Positions 7,806 to 16,459 of a stretch of 64,000 bases of DNA are shown here, in pieces. The stretch lies in contig NZ_JAMLJJ010000002.1 of NCBI RefSeq assembly GCF_023736155.1, positions 1 to 64,000 of the forward strand, given 5' to 3'. The notes below the pieces were generated by a model. That model searched no databases. It was not told the origin of the DNA and saw only the letters and a list, made by a program, of their open reading frames with translations. How positions within the stretch are numbered: the stretch's first letter is position 1; each line of letters starts with the position of its first letter. Position numbers and translations under genes: made by a program. The stretch comes from Larsenimonas salina. GTDB taxonomy: Bacteria > Pseudomonadota > Gammaproteobacteria > Pseudomonadales > Halomonadaceae.

Positions 7806-9104
7806 ATGGAACACCTCGGTTCGACTCGGCCGACCTCAAGTGAGGCGCAGGCGCGCTCGAAGCCCTGGCTTGCTCGGTATCAACACGTTCGGGCAACCAT
7901 GGAGGCGCTCTGTGAGCCGCTTGAGCATGAAGATTACGTGATTCAAAGCATGCCGGACGTAAGCCCACCGAAATGGCATCTGGCCCACGTCAGCTGGTTT
8001 TTCGAAGCCTTTCTCCTGAAACCCTATCTTTCCGGCTACACCCCGCTCGATCCCGCCTTCGATTATCTGTTCAATTCCTATTACGAAACCCACGGTGAGC
8101 CGTTTCCACGACCAAAACGGGGGCTGATGTCGCGCCCGAGCGTGGAGGACGTGCAGCGGTTTCGAGCCCACGTTGACGAGGCCATGACCCGGCTTTTGAG
8201 CGCACCGCCACCGGAGCAACTCGATGAGCTGCTGACGCGTCTGGAACTTGGGCTTCACCATGAGCAGCAGCATCAGGAGCTTCTGGTCATGGACATCAAG
8301 CACATACTTGCCCAGAACCCACTGCACCCGGTCTACGCCCCGAATGCGGCGCCGGCATCAAGCATACCGGCGCCCGCGCTTGAGTGGGTCCGCTTTCCCG
8401 AAGGCGTGCGTCAGATTGGCCGCATGCCCGGTGATGGATTCACCTTCGACTGTGAAACCCCGCGCCACCGTGTCTATCAGCACGGCTTTGAGCTTGCCAA
8501 TCGTCCGGTCACCAACGCCGAGTACATGGCGTTCATGGCCGATGGCGGCTACCAGCGCACCGAGCTCTGGTTGACGGAAGGGTTTCACGGCCTCGATCAG
8601 CAGCCGCAGCACGCGCCGCTTTACTGGGTCTGTCGCGACGGCCAGTGGCATCACATGACGCTTGGCGGCTTGACGCCGGTCGACCCGGAGGCGCCGGTGT
8701 GCCACATCAGTTTCTTCGAAGCTGATGCCTACGCCCGCTGGGCGGGGTGTCGTCTGCCGACCGAGGCCGAATGGGAGATCGCGGCGCAGGACGCGCCGGT
8801 TGACGGCCAGTTCATGGACGCCGGTCATTATCAGCCCAGAGCGCAGCCGGTCAACGGCACCTTCAGTCAGCTCTTTGGTGGCGTGTGGGAGTGGACGGGC
8901 AGCGCGTTTCGTCCATACCCCGGCTTCACTCCGCTACCGGGAACGCTTGGTGAGTACAACGGAAAGTTCATGGCCAACCAGATGGTGCTGCGCGGTGGCT
9001 GCTGTGCGACCCCTGAAGGTCACATTCGTGAAAGCTATCGCAACTTCTTTCCCACATCAGCGCGCTGGCCGTTTACCGGCGTAAGGCTTGCCCGAGACGC
9101 ATGA
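7806..9104 (+). CDS. egtB: Ergothioneine biosynthesis protein EgtB (sulfoxide synthase)
   Basis: Non-heme iron enzyme that joins hercynine to a thiol (cysteine or gamma-glutamylcysteine) with oxygen, the key C-S bond step of ergothioneine synthesis. It is 432 residues long. A DinB-like N-terminal domain (about 20-170) has the iron-binding histidines in HLAHVSWFFE and HHEQQHQELL. An FGE/sulfatase-modifying domain (about 190-430) has typical motifs NRPVTNAEYMAF, CRLPTEAEWE and GGVWEWTGS. GGAGA sits 5 nt before ATG. egtD follows after 112-127 bp. No egtA or egtC is present, as in proteobacteria whose EgtB can use cysteine directly; that substrate choice is inference. Confidence 0.93.
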   Translation: MEHLGSTRPTSSEAQARSKPWLARYQHVRATMEALCEPLEHEDYVIQSMPDVSPPKWHLAHVSWFFEAFLLKPYLSGYTPLDPAFDYLFNSYYETHGEPFPRPKRGLMSRPSVEDVQRFRAHVDEAMTRLLSAPPPEQLDELLTRLELGLHHEQQHQELLVMDIKHILAQNPLHPVYAPNAAPASSIPAPALEWVRFPEGVRQIGRMPGDGFTFDCETPRHRVYQHGFELANRPVTNAEYMAFMADGGYQRTELWLTEGFHGLDQQPQHAPLYWVCRDGQWHHMTLGGLTPVDPEAPVCHISFFEADAYARWAGCRLPTEAEWEIAAQDAPVDGQFMDAGHYQPRAQPVNGTFSQLFGGVWEWTGSAFRPYPGFTPLPGTLGEYNGKFMANQMVLRGGCCATPEGHIRESYRNFFPTSARWPFTGVRLARDA

Positions 9105-9231
9105 GGTTATAAGGGCCGGTGTGATGATGTGCCCCCTGACACGATAAAAACGAGCGCTACGACAAACGCGAGAATGCAATTACGAGCTTGACCCCGTGAC
9201 GTAATGACGACAACCCATGAGCGAGGCCCCC

Positions 9232-10239
9232 ATGACCAGTGCCGTATGTTTTCATGATCAGCATTACACGCTTGATATAGGACAGGATTTTCTGGACGAC
9301 GCCATAGCCGGTCTGTTGAATTCCCCAAAATGGGCCTCGCCCAAGTACTTCTACGATTACCGAGGGTCTCAGCTGTTTGATGCGATTTGTACGCAGCCCG
9401 AGTATTACCTCACCCGGGCCGAGGAGAAGGTGCTTACCGACCGCGCCAGTGAGATCGCTGAAGTGGTGGGGGAGAACGCAACCCTGATCGAGCTTGGCAG
9501 TGGGGCGAGCCGCAAGGTGCGAACGCTTTTGGAAGCGGTCAAGCCCAGGCACTACCTCGGCGTCGATATCTCACGCGACTTTCTGATTCAAAGCACCGAG
9601 CGGCTGGCGGCGGATTACCCCTGGCTTGACGTGCACGCTGCCTGGGCGGATTTTACCTCCCCGATGCACCTGCCCAGCGGGCTCGATGCCGGTGGTCGGC
9701 CGGTGGTGTTCTTCCCGGGGTCGAGCATCGGTAATTTCACTCCGGCGCTGGCGCGCACGCTTCTGAGCAACCTTGCCAACATGCTGCCGCCCGGGGGCGG
9801 GCTTTTGATCGGTGTCGATCGCATGAAGGACAGGGAAATTCTCGAACAGGCGTACAACGACGCCGCCGGTGTAACGGCAGCATTCAACCGCAACCTCTTG
9901 ACCCGTTACGAGATCGAGCTTGGCAGCGACATTGACCCGGAGCAATTTGAGCACCGTGCGTTTCTGAACGAGGCCGAGCAGCGCATCGAAATGCATCTGG
10001 TCAGTCGCAAGGCGCAGACCGTTGCGTTGGGTGGGCTTCGGATCCCGTTTGACGCCGGTGAAAGCATTCACACCGAGAATTCCTATAAATACAGCGACGA
10101 GGATTTCAAGACGCTCGCCGCTCATGCGGGGTTCGAATCCCGTGCGCTGTGGCACGACCCGGACCGCCTTTTCAGCGTTCACTATTTCGAGCGAGGCAGC
10201 ACGCTTGAGTTCCTGCCGGAATCGTTGATTCCAGGCTAG
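9232..10239 (+). CDS. egtD: L-histidine N(alpha)-methyltransferase EgtD
   Basis: SAM-dependent enzyme that trimethylates histidine to hercynine, the first step of ergothioneine synthesis. It is 335 residues long from ATG 9232, which has GAGG 5-6 nt upstream; an in-frame ATG at 9217 would add five residues. The SAM-binding motif is LIELGSGASRKV (about 85-97), and YFYDYRGSQLFDAICTQPEYYLTR is characteristic of the family (DUF2260/Methyltransf_33; only the type is quoted here, at residues about 38-61). It is downstream of egtB on the same strand and completes the two-gene core pathway. A set of short tandem repeats follows the stop. Confidence 0.93.
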   Translation: MTSAVCFHDQHYTLDIGQDFLDDAIAGLLNSPKWASPKYFYDYRGSQLFDAICTQPEYYLTRAEEKVLTDRASEIAEVVGENATLIELGSGASRKVRTLLEAVKPRHYLGVDISRDFLIQSTERLAADYPWLDVHAAWADFTSPMHLPSGLDAGGRPVVFFPGSSIGNFTPALARTLLSNLANMLPPGGGLLIGVDRMKDREILEQAYNDAAGVTAAFNRNLLTRYEIELGSDIDPEQFEHRAFLNEAEQRIEMHLVSRKAQTVALGGLRIPFDAGESIHTENSYKYSDEDFKTLAAHAGFESRALWHDPDRLFSVHYFERGSTLEFLPESLIPG

Positions 10240-10263
10240 GTTCTCGCCTGTATGCCTTTGCCC

Positions 10264-10318
10264 CGGCTTTCATCGAGCGGCTTTTATGGCGCGATTTCAT
10301 GGCGCGGCTTTCATGGCG
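10264..10318 (+). repeat. Four tandem 13-14-nt imperfect repeats
   Basis: Directly after egtD four units follow head to tail: 10264-10277, 10278-10291, 10292-10304 and 10305-10318, with consensus CGGCTTTCATGGCG. Units 2-4 differ at one to three positions. No gene is evident across them. Confidence 0.6.
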
Positions 10319-10421
10319 AGAAGGCATGCGCGGATGGCTCGATATACAGGGCAAACGGCTTGGAATTGAGAGGGGCATTGCGGCAATTTAGATGCGGTAA
10401 AGCCAGGCAAAGGAAAAATAG

Positions 10422-10472
10422 GACCAAATCGGTCTTAAATGACTTGCATCCTTTAATGAGAATGGTTATCTT
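10422..10472 (+). promoter_or_regulatory. Promoter and Fur box of sRNA copy 1
   Basis: A -35 element TTGCAT (10444-10449) is followed after 17 nt by -10 TATCTT (10467-10472). A Fur box, TAATGAGAATGGTTATCTT, overlaps the spacer and -10 (about 10454-10472), so Fur-iron would block RNA polymerase. Just upstream of -35, GACC/GGTC (10422-10434) forms an inverted repeat that recurs at the same place in copy 2. Confidence 0.75.
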
Positions 10473-10478
10473 TTGTTT

Positions 10479-10586
10479 GCGGTGGCGGCAACGCCCCGCA
10501 GGATCCACTCGATTCGGGTGATCCACCTCCTCATCAAGCTAGTCACGGTCCTTATCGAGCCATCCTCTTGGATGGCTTTTTTTTTT
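10479..10586 (+). ncRNA. PrrF-like Fur-regulated small RNA, copy 1
   Basis: Predicted transcript of about 108 nt. It starts about 7 nt after the -10 and ends in an intrinsic terminator (stem GCCATCC/GGATGGC at 10559-10576, then ten T). It has a 40-nt core identical to copy 2 (10527-10566), including CTCCTCATCAAGC, an unpaired stretch complementary to Shine-Dalgarno regions of the form GATGAGGAG. Size, Fur control, tandem duplication and core match the PrrF/ArrF family of pseudomonads, which represses iron-containing proteins when iron is scarce. Family membership is judged from memory of the core, so a covariance search is needed to confirm it. Confidence 0.72.
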
Positions 10587-10787
10587 GCGCGTGCGTCAGA
10601 GCGCTCATCAAGAACACGCGCGGCACTCTTCATCTTCAAGACCCGAAAATAGGCCACCGTGTCTGGACGTGCGTGTACGTCTTGTATGAATGCGCCATCA
10701 GGCCGTTTGAGCGCGGTGCGGCGACACGGTGTGGGGGCTATGAGCGTACGCGAGGGGAGGGTTACGTTCGCTTTCAAAAAAAAGAGG

Positions 10788-10836
10788 ACCAATTTGGTAC
10801 TCAATGGTTGCGTTAATAAATGAGAATGGTTATCTT
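10788..10836 (+). promoter_or_regulatory. Promoter and Fur box of sRNA copy 2
   Basis: The layout is the same as for copy 1: -35 TTGCGT (10808-10813), 17-nt spacer, -10 TATCTT (10831-10836), with the Fur box AATGAGAATGGTTATCTT (about 10819-10836) over the -10. A perfect ACCAA-T-TTGGT palindrome (10788-10798) lies 9 nt before -35, the same position as the GACC/GGTC repeat in copy 1. Confidence 0.75.
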
Positions 10837-10842
10837 TTATTT

Positions 10843-10958
10843 GCGGTGACGGAAACGGCGCCGCAGGGCCCACGAATCAGGGCGATTCGTACGGTCCATC
10901 TCCTCATCAAGCTAGTCACGGTCCTTATCGAGCCATCCTCTGGATGGCTCTTTTTTTT
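10843..10958 (+). ncRNA. PrrF-like Fur-regulated small RNA, copy 2
   Basis: About 116 nt, ending in an intrinsic terminator (AGCCATCC/GGATGGCT at 10931-10949, then eight T from 10951). It shares the 40-nt core with copy 1. Its 5' half differs but keeps hairpins (for example ACGAATC/GATTCGT at about 10872-10890), as expected if only the pairing core is constrained. The 256 bp between the copies carry no evident gene; readthrough of terminator 1 would make a longer RNA comparable to PrrH of Pseudomonas aeruginosa. Confidence 0.72.
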
Positions 10959-10969
10959 GTCTTTACCGC

Positions 10970-11893
10970 TTAAGCCTTGATCTGCGCGAGTGCATCGTTT
11001 GAGGGCGCCGTGAGGGCATGAGCCGTATCCGGCCATGGAAACAGGCTACCGAGTCGCTTGTCCCACGCATCATCGATGAAGGTGATGTTGCCTCCGGCCG
11101 GGGTAAACGTGATCTCGCCGAAATAGATTCGATGATCTAGAAGATAGACATCGATGCGTGCGTACCCAAACGGGGCAGCCAGTGTTTCGGCCAGCGTCAT
11201 CATGGTGTCCAAATTGGCTGGTCGACCGATGACCTCGGAGTTGGTGCTGGGAGGCCACGGGCTGAACGCATTGAACGGCGCTGGCGTCCAATCGGGCATG
11301 AAGAAATTCTGGGTGCGGTGGTCGAACCGGCCATCGATGACCTGAATGAATTGATACTGCTCGCGTTCACCGTTGAACACATGGATCTTGTAGTCCGCCG
11401 GCGGCTGATTATCGCCTCGAAGCATGAGCTTCTCGAACAAAATGCGAGGGTCAATGCGCGCATAGTGTTTCTCATACGACGAATAGGAGGTTTTAAGCCA
11501 GTCATTGGCAAGCGTTGCCAAGGCTTCCCAGTCCTCGAGGTGTTTATTGCGCACGATTTTGACCTGGCCTGCGCCGTGGTTGGATTTCATGACAAAAGCA
11601 TCGGGCAGGGACGCGATCAGATCAGCCGTCACGTGTTGTGTGCAGGCGTAAAGCGGAATCAGATACGTGTCGCCAATGGTTTGAGCCACGTACTCACGCA
11701 CGAGGTATTTGTCGGCGAGTGTGGTGAACATGGCTTGAGGGCGCTGCATGCGGCAATAGAGCTTCTCGGTAAACCGCTTGGGCGCATCCAGATCGAGCCA
11801 CTTTTTCCGGTGGCGGGCATAAAGAATGCGGTAACGCATTCGTTCTGATAGCAGCTGGGTTGCTAAGCGACGCATCTGAATTTGAGTGGCCAT
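10970..11893 (-). CDS. TupA-like ATP-grasp protein
   Basis: 307 residues of the TupA-like ATP-grasp family (named after a teichuronopeptide biosynthesis protein). These use ATP to form amide-type bonds and often sit in surface-polysaccharide loci. Visible family features are LSERMRYR near the N-terminus, FTEKLYCRMQ, the nucleotide-binding stretch FVMKSNHGAGQV, PADYKIHVFNG, and C-terminal YFGEITFTPAGGN with metal-binding Glu. It is about half identical by eye to the gene at 12149-13090, so the pair arose by duplication. It converges on sRNA copy 2. No Shine-Dalgarno is visible before either possible start (11893 or 11875). Substrate unknown. Confidence 0.82.
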   Translation of the reverse strand: MATQIQMRRLATQLLSERMRYRILYARHRKKWLDLDAPKRFTEKLYCRMQRPQAMFTTLADKYLVREYVAQTIGDTYLIPLYACTQHVTADLIASLPDAFVMKSNHGAGQVKIVRNKHLEDWEALATLANDWLKTSYSSYEKHYARIDPRILFEKLMLRGDNQPPADYKIHVFNGEREQYQFIQVIDGRFDHRTQNFFMPDWTPAPFNAFSPWPPSTNSEVIGRPANLDTMMTLAETLAAPFGYARIDVYLLDHRIYFGEITFTPAGGNITFIDDAWDKRLGSLFPWPDTAHALTAPSNDALAQIKA

Positions 11894-12092
11894 GGAGGTT
11901 TAGGAGTGTCGTGGGAGTGTTGTCTAAGTTTAAAGAGGGTTTGTAGGCATGAGTATGATGACGTCTACCAAAGGATATATGGCGATTACAAAATTAATAA
12001 TAAAGTGCCTGGGCTTTTTAATGATTTTATAAAGAAACGCTGATTAAAAGTTCTAACAGGGCACGTTAGTGAGATCAGGGCCGGATCATAAT

Positions 12093-12127
12093 AAAAAAAG
12101 GCCTGCACCCAAGAATGGGGTAGGCCC
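12093..12127 (-). terminator. Intrinsic terminator of the second TupA-like gene
   Basis: On the minus strand, GGCCTACCC and GGGTGCAGGCC form a stem with a 2-nt bulge, followed by seven T, starting about 20 nt after the stop codon at 12149. Confidence 0.75.
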
Positions 12128-12148
12128 TTGCGAAAGCGGGGTTATGCG

Positions 12149-13090
12149 TTAGTTGGTACGCTGATGTAGCAGTCCGGTCATGTGCTTGAGACGGCGGCTG
12201 AACCGGTAACTACTCGTTAGTGGAGTACCGAATTCCGGCTCATCGGGCCAGGCGAAGTAGCTGCCAAGCACGGTGTCCCAGTACGGGCTGATAAAGCGAA
12301 GATTGCCTGCGCCCGGGGTAAAGGTCATCTCGCCGAAGTAGATGGCGCCCTCGAAACAATAGAAATCGACGCGGCAGTAGCCGAACGGGCCTGCAAGTGT
12401 CTTGGCCTTTTGAATCATGTCGTTGAGCGCTTTCGGCGGCTCGAGGATCTCGGGGGCGTCGCTTTTCGGAAGCCGGCTGTCATGATCGAACGGCACCTTG
12501 CCCCAGGTTTCGGAGAACAGGTTCTGCGTGGTCTCACCAAACCGGCCGTCGATGACCTGCACGAAGCAGTAGTTGTGGCTGCCGTTATTGAATACGTGCA
12601 CCTTGTAATCCGCCGGGGGCTGTCCGTTTTTCTGGCTCAGAAGACGCTCAAACAGAATACGCGGCGTGATTTTCTTGTAGTGCTTTTCGAAGCGGTTATA
12701 AGGCACTGTCAGCCAGGCATTGGCCTGCTCCGCCAGAGCGTCAAGGTCTTCGGCGTTCTTGTCGCGCACGATGTAGACCTGGCCTGCGCCGTGCGTCGAC
12801 TTCATGACGAACTGGTTCGGCAGATCCTCGAACGTCTCACGGGTGACGTGGCGCGTACTTTTGTACAGCGTGATCAGCGGATCATTGCCCAGCTTTTCCT
12901 GAACATAGGCTCTTACCGCAAACTTGTCGGCAAGGCGCGAAAATTCAGGCAATGGGTTCTGCATCCGACAATACAGCTTTTCGGTAAAGCTTGTCGGCGC
13001 TGAAAAGCTCAATCGTCTTTTATGATTGAGGTAATAGAGAACTCTGTAGCGCATCCGCTCGCTCAGCAGTGTTAAAAATATTTGGCGCAT
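12149..13090 (-). CDS. TupA-like ATP-grasp protein
   Basis: 313 residues from ATG 13090 (MRQIFLTLLSERMRYR), which aligns with the paralogue's start; an in-frame ATG at 13162 would add 24 residues without homology. It has the same family motifs as the gene at 10970-11893: FTEKLYCRMQ, FVMKSTHGAGQV, PADYKVHVFN and YFGEMTFTPGAGN. It carries an extra basic C-terminus after residue 285. It has its own terminator, and the 255-bp AT-rich gap to its paralogue suggests separate transcription. There is no polysaccharide cluster in the window, so the acceptor is unknown; a cell-surface peptide or sugar is the family precedent. Confidence 0.82.
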   Translation of the reverse strand: MRQIFLTLLSERMRYRVLYYLNHKRRLSFSAPTSFTEKLYCRMQNPLPEFSRLADKFAVRAYVQEKLGNDPLITLYKSTRHVTRETFEDLPNQFVMKSTHGAGQVYIVRDKNAEDLDALAEQANAWLTVPYNRFEKHYKKITPRILFERLLSQKNGQPPADYKVHVFNNGSHNYCFVQVIDGRFGETTQNLFSETWGKVPFDHDSRLPKSDAPEILEPPKALNDMIQKAKTLAGPFGYCRVDFYCFEGAIYFGEMTFTPGAGNLRFISPYWDTVLGSYFAWPDEPEFGTPLTSSYRFSRRLKHMTGLLHQRTN

Positions 13091-13162
13091 GATAGTACCC
13101 GCTTCCCTGGAACATGCCTGCGCATTCATAAACGCTGCTTTGGTTATCTGAATGCCGAGCAA

Positions 13163-13815
13163 TGTATGAACACCGTCTCGTTACTTAACGAAACGATATA
13201 AGGGTGCGGGCGAGAAAAATGTGCCGTTTTGCTTACAAAGCGGCTTGTCTGAAGGCAAACAGTAGTAATTAACTAATGTAACTAATCAGCGGTTTTTAAT
13301 GTCTCTAATGCATGGTTCTTTAGCGCTATTTTGCTCTGAGCTAAATTTTCCCGATAAGCAGATATCTCAAGTCATTAAGTACTATCCGACCTCTGGTACT
13401 ATTTCGCGTCTTATCTAGTTGATAATATTAGTTAAATTTAAAATTGCCGTTAATGACCTCAATGATCAAAGCGCGCCTGAGTAAATGCTTTGCCGATGTG
13501 ACGCTGCCTCAACGCGGTTAAGGTCGGTTTTAGAAAGGGGGATTCATCTCTCATCGTATAGGCCTGTGTGATGAGAATTCATGATAATGGAGGCCACCGG
13601 TAAAAAATTCCGGCGACACTGACACGATTTAGCCATGCCCACCCGTTAATCAAGAAATGCTTATATTTTCGACCTGAGTATGATCTTGAGAAAGATTGTG
13701 AAACGGGTTTCATTTGATGGAAATAGAATGTAATCACGTCGTAACTCCCCGCTGCGGGACGTTACGGCATGATGTGTTCAATTACCGGGCAGATAACCCT
13801 GCCCGGTAGATAAAA
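13163..13815. other. AT-rich intergenic stretch, no gene seen
   Basis: About 650 bp between the TupA-like pair and the sugar-acid operon. It is clearly more AT-rich than its surroundings up to 13450. No ORF with coding character, tRNA or transposon end is visible. Near the right end, ACCGGGCAG and CCTGCCCGGT (13786-13808) form a strong hairpin just after the stop codon of the dehydrogenase gene. On the minus strand it is a plausible transcription stop, although no T run follows. Confidence 0.5.
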
Positions 13816-16425
13816 CTACCGTGCTCGTTGACCATCGACCAAGCGAGTCAGCGACAAGGGATTGCCTTCGCGCAGTGCCGTAGGCAGAAGCGCGTCAGGA
13901 ATATCCTGATAGCAGACCGGACGCAGAAAGCGCTCAATAGCCTTGGTGCCGACCGACGTGGTGCGGCTGTCGGATGTGGAGGGGAACGGGCCGCCATGCA
14001 CCATGGCGTCACACACCTCGACCCCGGTCGGCCAGCCATTGGCCATCACTCGGCCGGCGCGGCGCTCAAGCGTCGGCAAGAGCTTGGCGGCGTCGTCGTG
14101 GTCGGCCTCATCCATCTGAAGCGTTGCCGTCAACTGCCCCTCGAGGGCGCGGGCGAGCGAGTGCATTTCTTCCTGTGAGGCGCACTCGACAATCAATGAG
14201 CTGGCGCCGAACACTTCTTCCTGTAACGCACGATCATTAAGCACGGCCTCCGCCCGGGTAATGAAAAGCCTAGGCTTGCAGGCATTCGGTGCGCTGGTGG
14301 TCTCGCCGTGGGCAATCTCGCGCACATTCGGGTGACCCGCCAGTGCGGCCGCGCCTTGCTCATAGCTTTTGTGGATGCCGGGGGTGAGCATGGTGTGCGC
14401 CGGCTGTTCTTTAAGGGCCTGAGCCGCATGCTCGATGAAGCGATTGAGCGCAGGGCCTTCACGTGCGATCAAAAGCCCGGGGCTTGTGCAGAACTGGCCG
14501 GCGCCCATATTGAGCGAGCCGACGAACCCCTCGGCGAGTGCCTTGGTGCGGGCCTCAAGCGCCTCGGGCAGTACGAACACCGGGTTGATGCTGCTCATCT
14601 CGGCGTAGAACGGAATGGGCTCTGCGCGGGTGTGGGCCAGATTCCAGAGCGCAAGCCCGCCCTTGCGTGAGCCGGTAAACCCGGCGGCCTTGATGGCCGG
14701 ATGGCTGACCAGCGCCTGGCCGACCTCGGTGTCGGCGTCATAAAGCAGTGAAAACACGCCTTCCGGCAGGTTGCAGCGGTTGACGGCGGTGGCAATGGCG
14801 CGGCCGATCAGCTCGCAGGTGCCTGGGTGGGCGTTGTGCGCCTTGACCACCACCGGGCAGCCAGCGGCCAAGGCCGAGGCGGTGTCGCCGCCGGCCACCG
14901 AGAAGGCCAATGGGAAGTTGCTGGCGCCAAACACGGCCACCGGGCCGAGGGCGATGCTGCGCTGGCGCAGGTCCGGGCGGGGCATCGGTGCGCGCTCGGG
15001 TTGGGCCGGATCGATGCGCGCGTCAAGCCAGTTGCCGTCACGCACGACCCGGGCGAACAGGCGCAGCTGGTTACAGGTGCGTCCGCGTTCGCCTTGAATG
15101 CGGGCTTCAGGCAGGCCGGATTCGGCGACCGCGCGTTCGGTCAATGCATCACCAAGCGCGTCGATCTCCTCGGCCACCGTCTCGAGAAAGCGTGCCCGGT
15201 CCTCGAGCGATGTCTCCCGGTAGGTGTCTAATGCTTCCTCGGCCAGGCGGCAGGCGGTGTCGACGTCGTTGAGTGTACTTGCCGACCACGTCGGGGTGAG
15301 CGACTCGCCGGTGGCCGGGTTGAGGGCCGTGATCGGCGCGCCTGAGCCTTGGGTGATGGTGCGTCCGATCAGGTGATGGCCTTCGGGCTGCATGGTGCGT
15401 CCTCCGTCAGAGGTGGATGAAAGCGAAGTGGTGGTGCTTTGAAGGGCGTTGACGCGAGCCGGCGGCGTGTCGTCGAGCCGGGTCAACGGGTTTCGAAGGG
15501 CTCGGCCGAGCGGGGGCAGTTCGATCTCGAAGCGGTCGCCCGGCTCGGTGCGAATCTGGTCGCCGAAGCTGAGCGTTGCGGTGCCGAAAAAGTGCAGATT
15601 GACATCGCCCGGCCGGCGAAACAGCGCGTACTTGAAGTGGTGGTACTCAAGGTTTGCAAGGCTATGGGACATGTTGGCCTCGCCGGTCAGAAACGGCTTT
15701 TCCCAAAGCGTCTGGCCGTCTCGAACGATGCGACTGGTGCCCTCGAGGTGCGCCGGCAGCTCGCCGACCACAAGTTCCGGGCCGATGCTGCAGTGACGAA
15801 GCTTCGAATGGGCAAGCCACAGGTAGTTCTGACGCTCGGTCACGTGATCGGAGAATTCGTTGCCGATGGCGTAGCCGATGCGCCAGGGCTTTCCTGTGTG
15901 GTCATTGACGTAGATGCCGACAAGCTCTGGCTCTTCACCGGCATCAAGACCAAATGCCGGCCCCGGCAGCGGCTGCTCGGGCGCGACCACGATGCTGCCA
16001 TCGCCCTTGTAGAACCATTCCGGCTGGGCGCCGACCTGGCCCTGTTCCGGCTTACCGCCGTCAAGCCCGAGCCGGAACATCTTCATCGAATCCGTCAGCT
16101 CGCTGTCCTCGAGCGCGCCATGCATGGCCGCCCGGGTGTCGGCGCTGCCTAGGTGCGTAAGCCCAGTGCCGGTCACGTAGCAGTGGGCCGGGTCGGGGTG
16201 GGTAATCGGCGGCAGCAGCTGGCCGGCCTTGATCAGGGTGTCGTAATCAAGGGGCGTGTCGAGCAGCAGTCCTTCAACCACGGCCTCGATTGGCTGCTGG
16301 CTGTCGATGGCGAGTCGCACAAGCGACAGCGTGCCGCCGTCGAGGTCGATCTCACGTACGGTCGAGGCGTTTTCGACGAGGCCGGCCCGGGGGCCGGCGG
16401 CGCTCATGAACTGGATCAATCGCAT
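13816..16425 (-). CDS. AraD1-family protein fused to alpha-ketoglutarate semialdehyde dehydrogenase
   Basis: One uninterrupted 869-codon frame. Residues 1-330 are an AraD1/GguC protein of the fumarylacetoacetase-like superfamily (MRLIQF start, [39 protein letters not shown], closing [11 protein letters not shown]). Residues 345-869 are an NADP-type aldehyde dehydrogenase close to ketoglutarate semialdehyde dehydrogenases, with [42 protein letters not shown] and the catalytic Cys in [11 protein letters not shown]. The modules would catalyse consecutive steps: 2-keto-3-deoxypentonate to alpha-ketoglutarate semialdehyde, then to alpha-ketoglutarate. AGGAG precedes ATG 16425. The usual stop between the genes is absent and a Ser/Thr-rich linker (331-344) joins them. 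A good internal start at 15393 means separate dehydrogenase could also be made. Confidence 0.85.
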   Translation of the reverse strand: MRLIQFMSAAGPRAGLVENASTVREIDLDGGTLSLVRLAIDSQQPIEAVVEGLLLDTPLDYDTLIKAGQLLPPITHPDPAHCYVTGTGLTHLGSADTRAAMHGALEDSELTDSMKMFRLGLDGGKPEQGQVGAQPEWFYKGDGSIVVAPEQPLPGPAFGLDAGEEPELVGIYVNDHTGKPWRIGYAIGNEFSDHVTERQNYLWLAHSKLRHCSIGPELVVGELPAHLEGTSRIVRDGQTLWEKPFLTGEANMSHSLANLEYHHFKYALFRRPGDVNLHFFGTATLSFGDQIRTEPGDRFEIELPPLGRALRNPLTRLDDTPPARVNALQSTTTSLSSTSDGGRTMQPEGHHLIGRTITQGSGAPITALNPATGESLTPTWSASTLNDVDTACRLAEEALDTYRETSLEDRARFLETVAEEIDALGDALTERAVAESGLPEARIQGERGRTCNQLRLFARVVRDGNWLDARIDPAQPERAPMPRPDLRQRSIALGPVAVFGASNFPLAFSVAGGDTASALAAGCPVVVKAHNAHPGTCELIGRAIATAVNRCNLPEGVFSLLYDADTEVGQALVSHPAIKAAGFTGSRKGGLALWNLAHTRAEPIPFYAEMSSINPVFVLPEALEARTKALAEGFVGSLNMGAGQFCTSPGLLIAREGPALNRFIEHAAQALKEQPAHTMLTPGIHKSYEQGAAALAGHPNVREIAHGETTSAPNACKPRLFITRAEAVLNDRALQEEVFGASSLIVECASQEEMHSLARALEGQLTATLQMDEADHDDAAKLLPTLERRAGRVMANGWPTGVEVCDAMVHGGPFPSTSDSRTTSVGTKAIERFLRPVCYQDIPDALLPTALREGNPLSLTRLVDGQRAR
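15391..15406 (-). promoter_or_regulatory. Internal ribosome-binding site and start for the dehydrogenase module
   Basis: GGAGGA lies 6 nt before ATG 15393 inside the fused frame, exactly where stand-alone dehydrogenases of this family (about 525 residues) begin. Initiation here would give a free 525-residue enzyme in addition to the fusion, and suggests the fusion arose by loss of the upstream gene's stop codon. Confidence 0.65.
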
Positions 16426-16459
16426 GGTGTTGCTCCTTTGCGCCGAATAAGTGGCGGGC

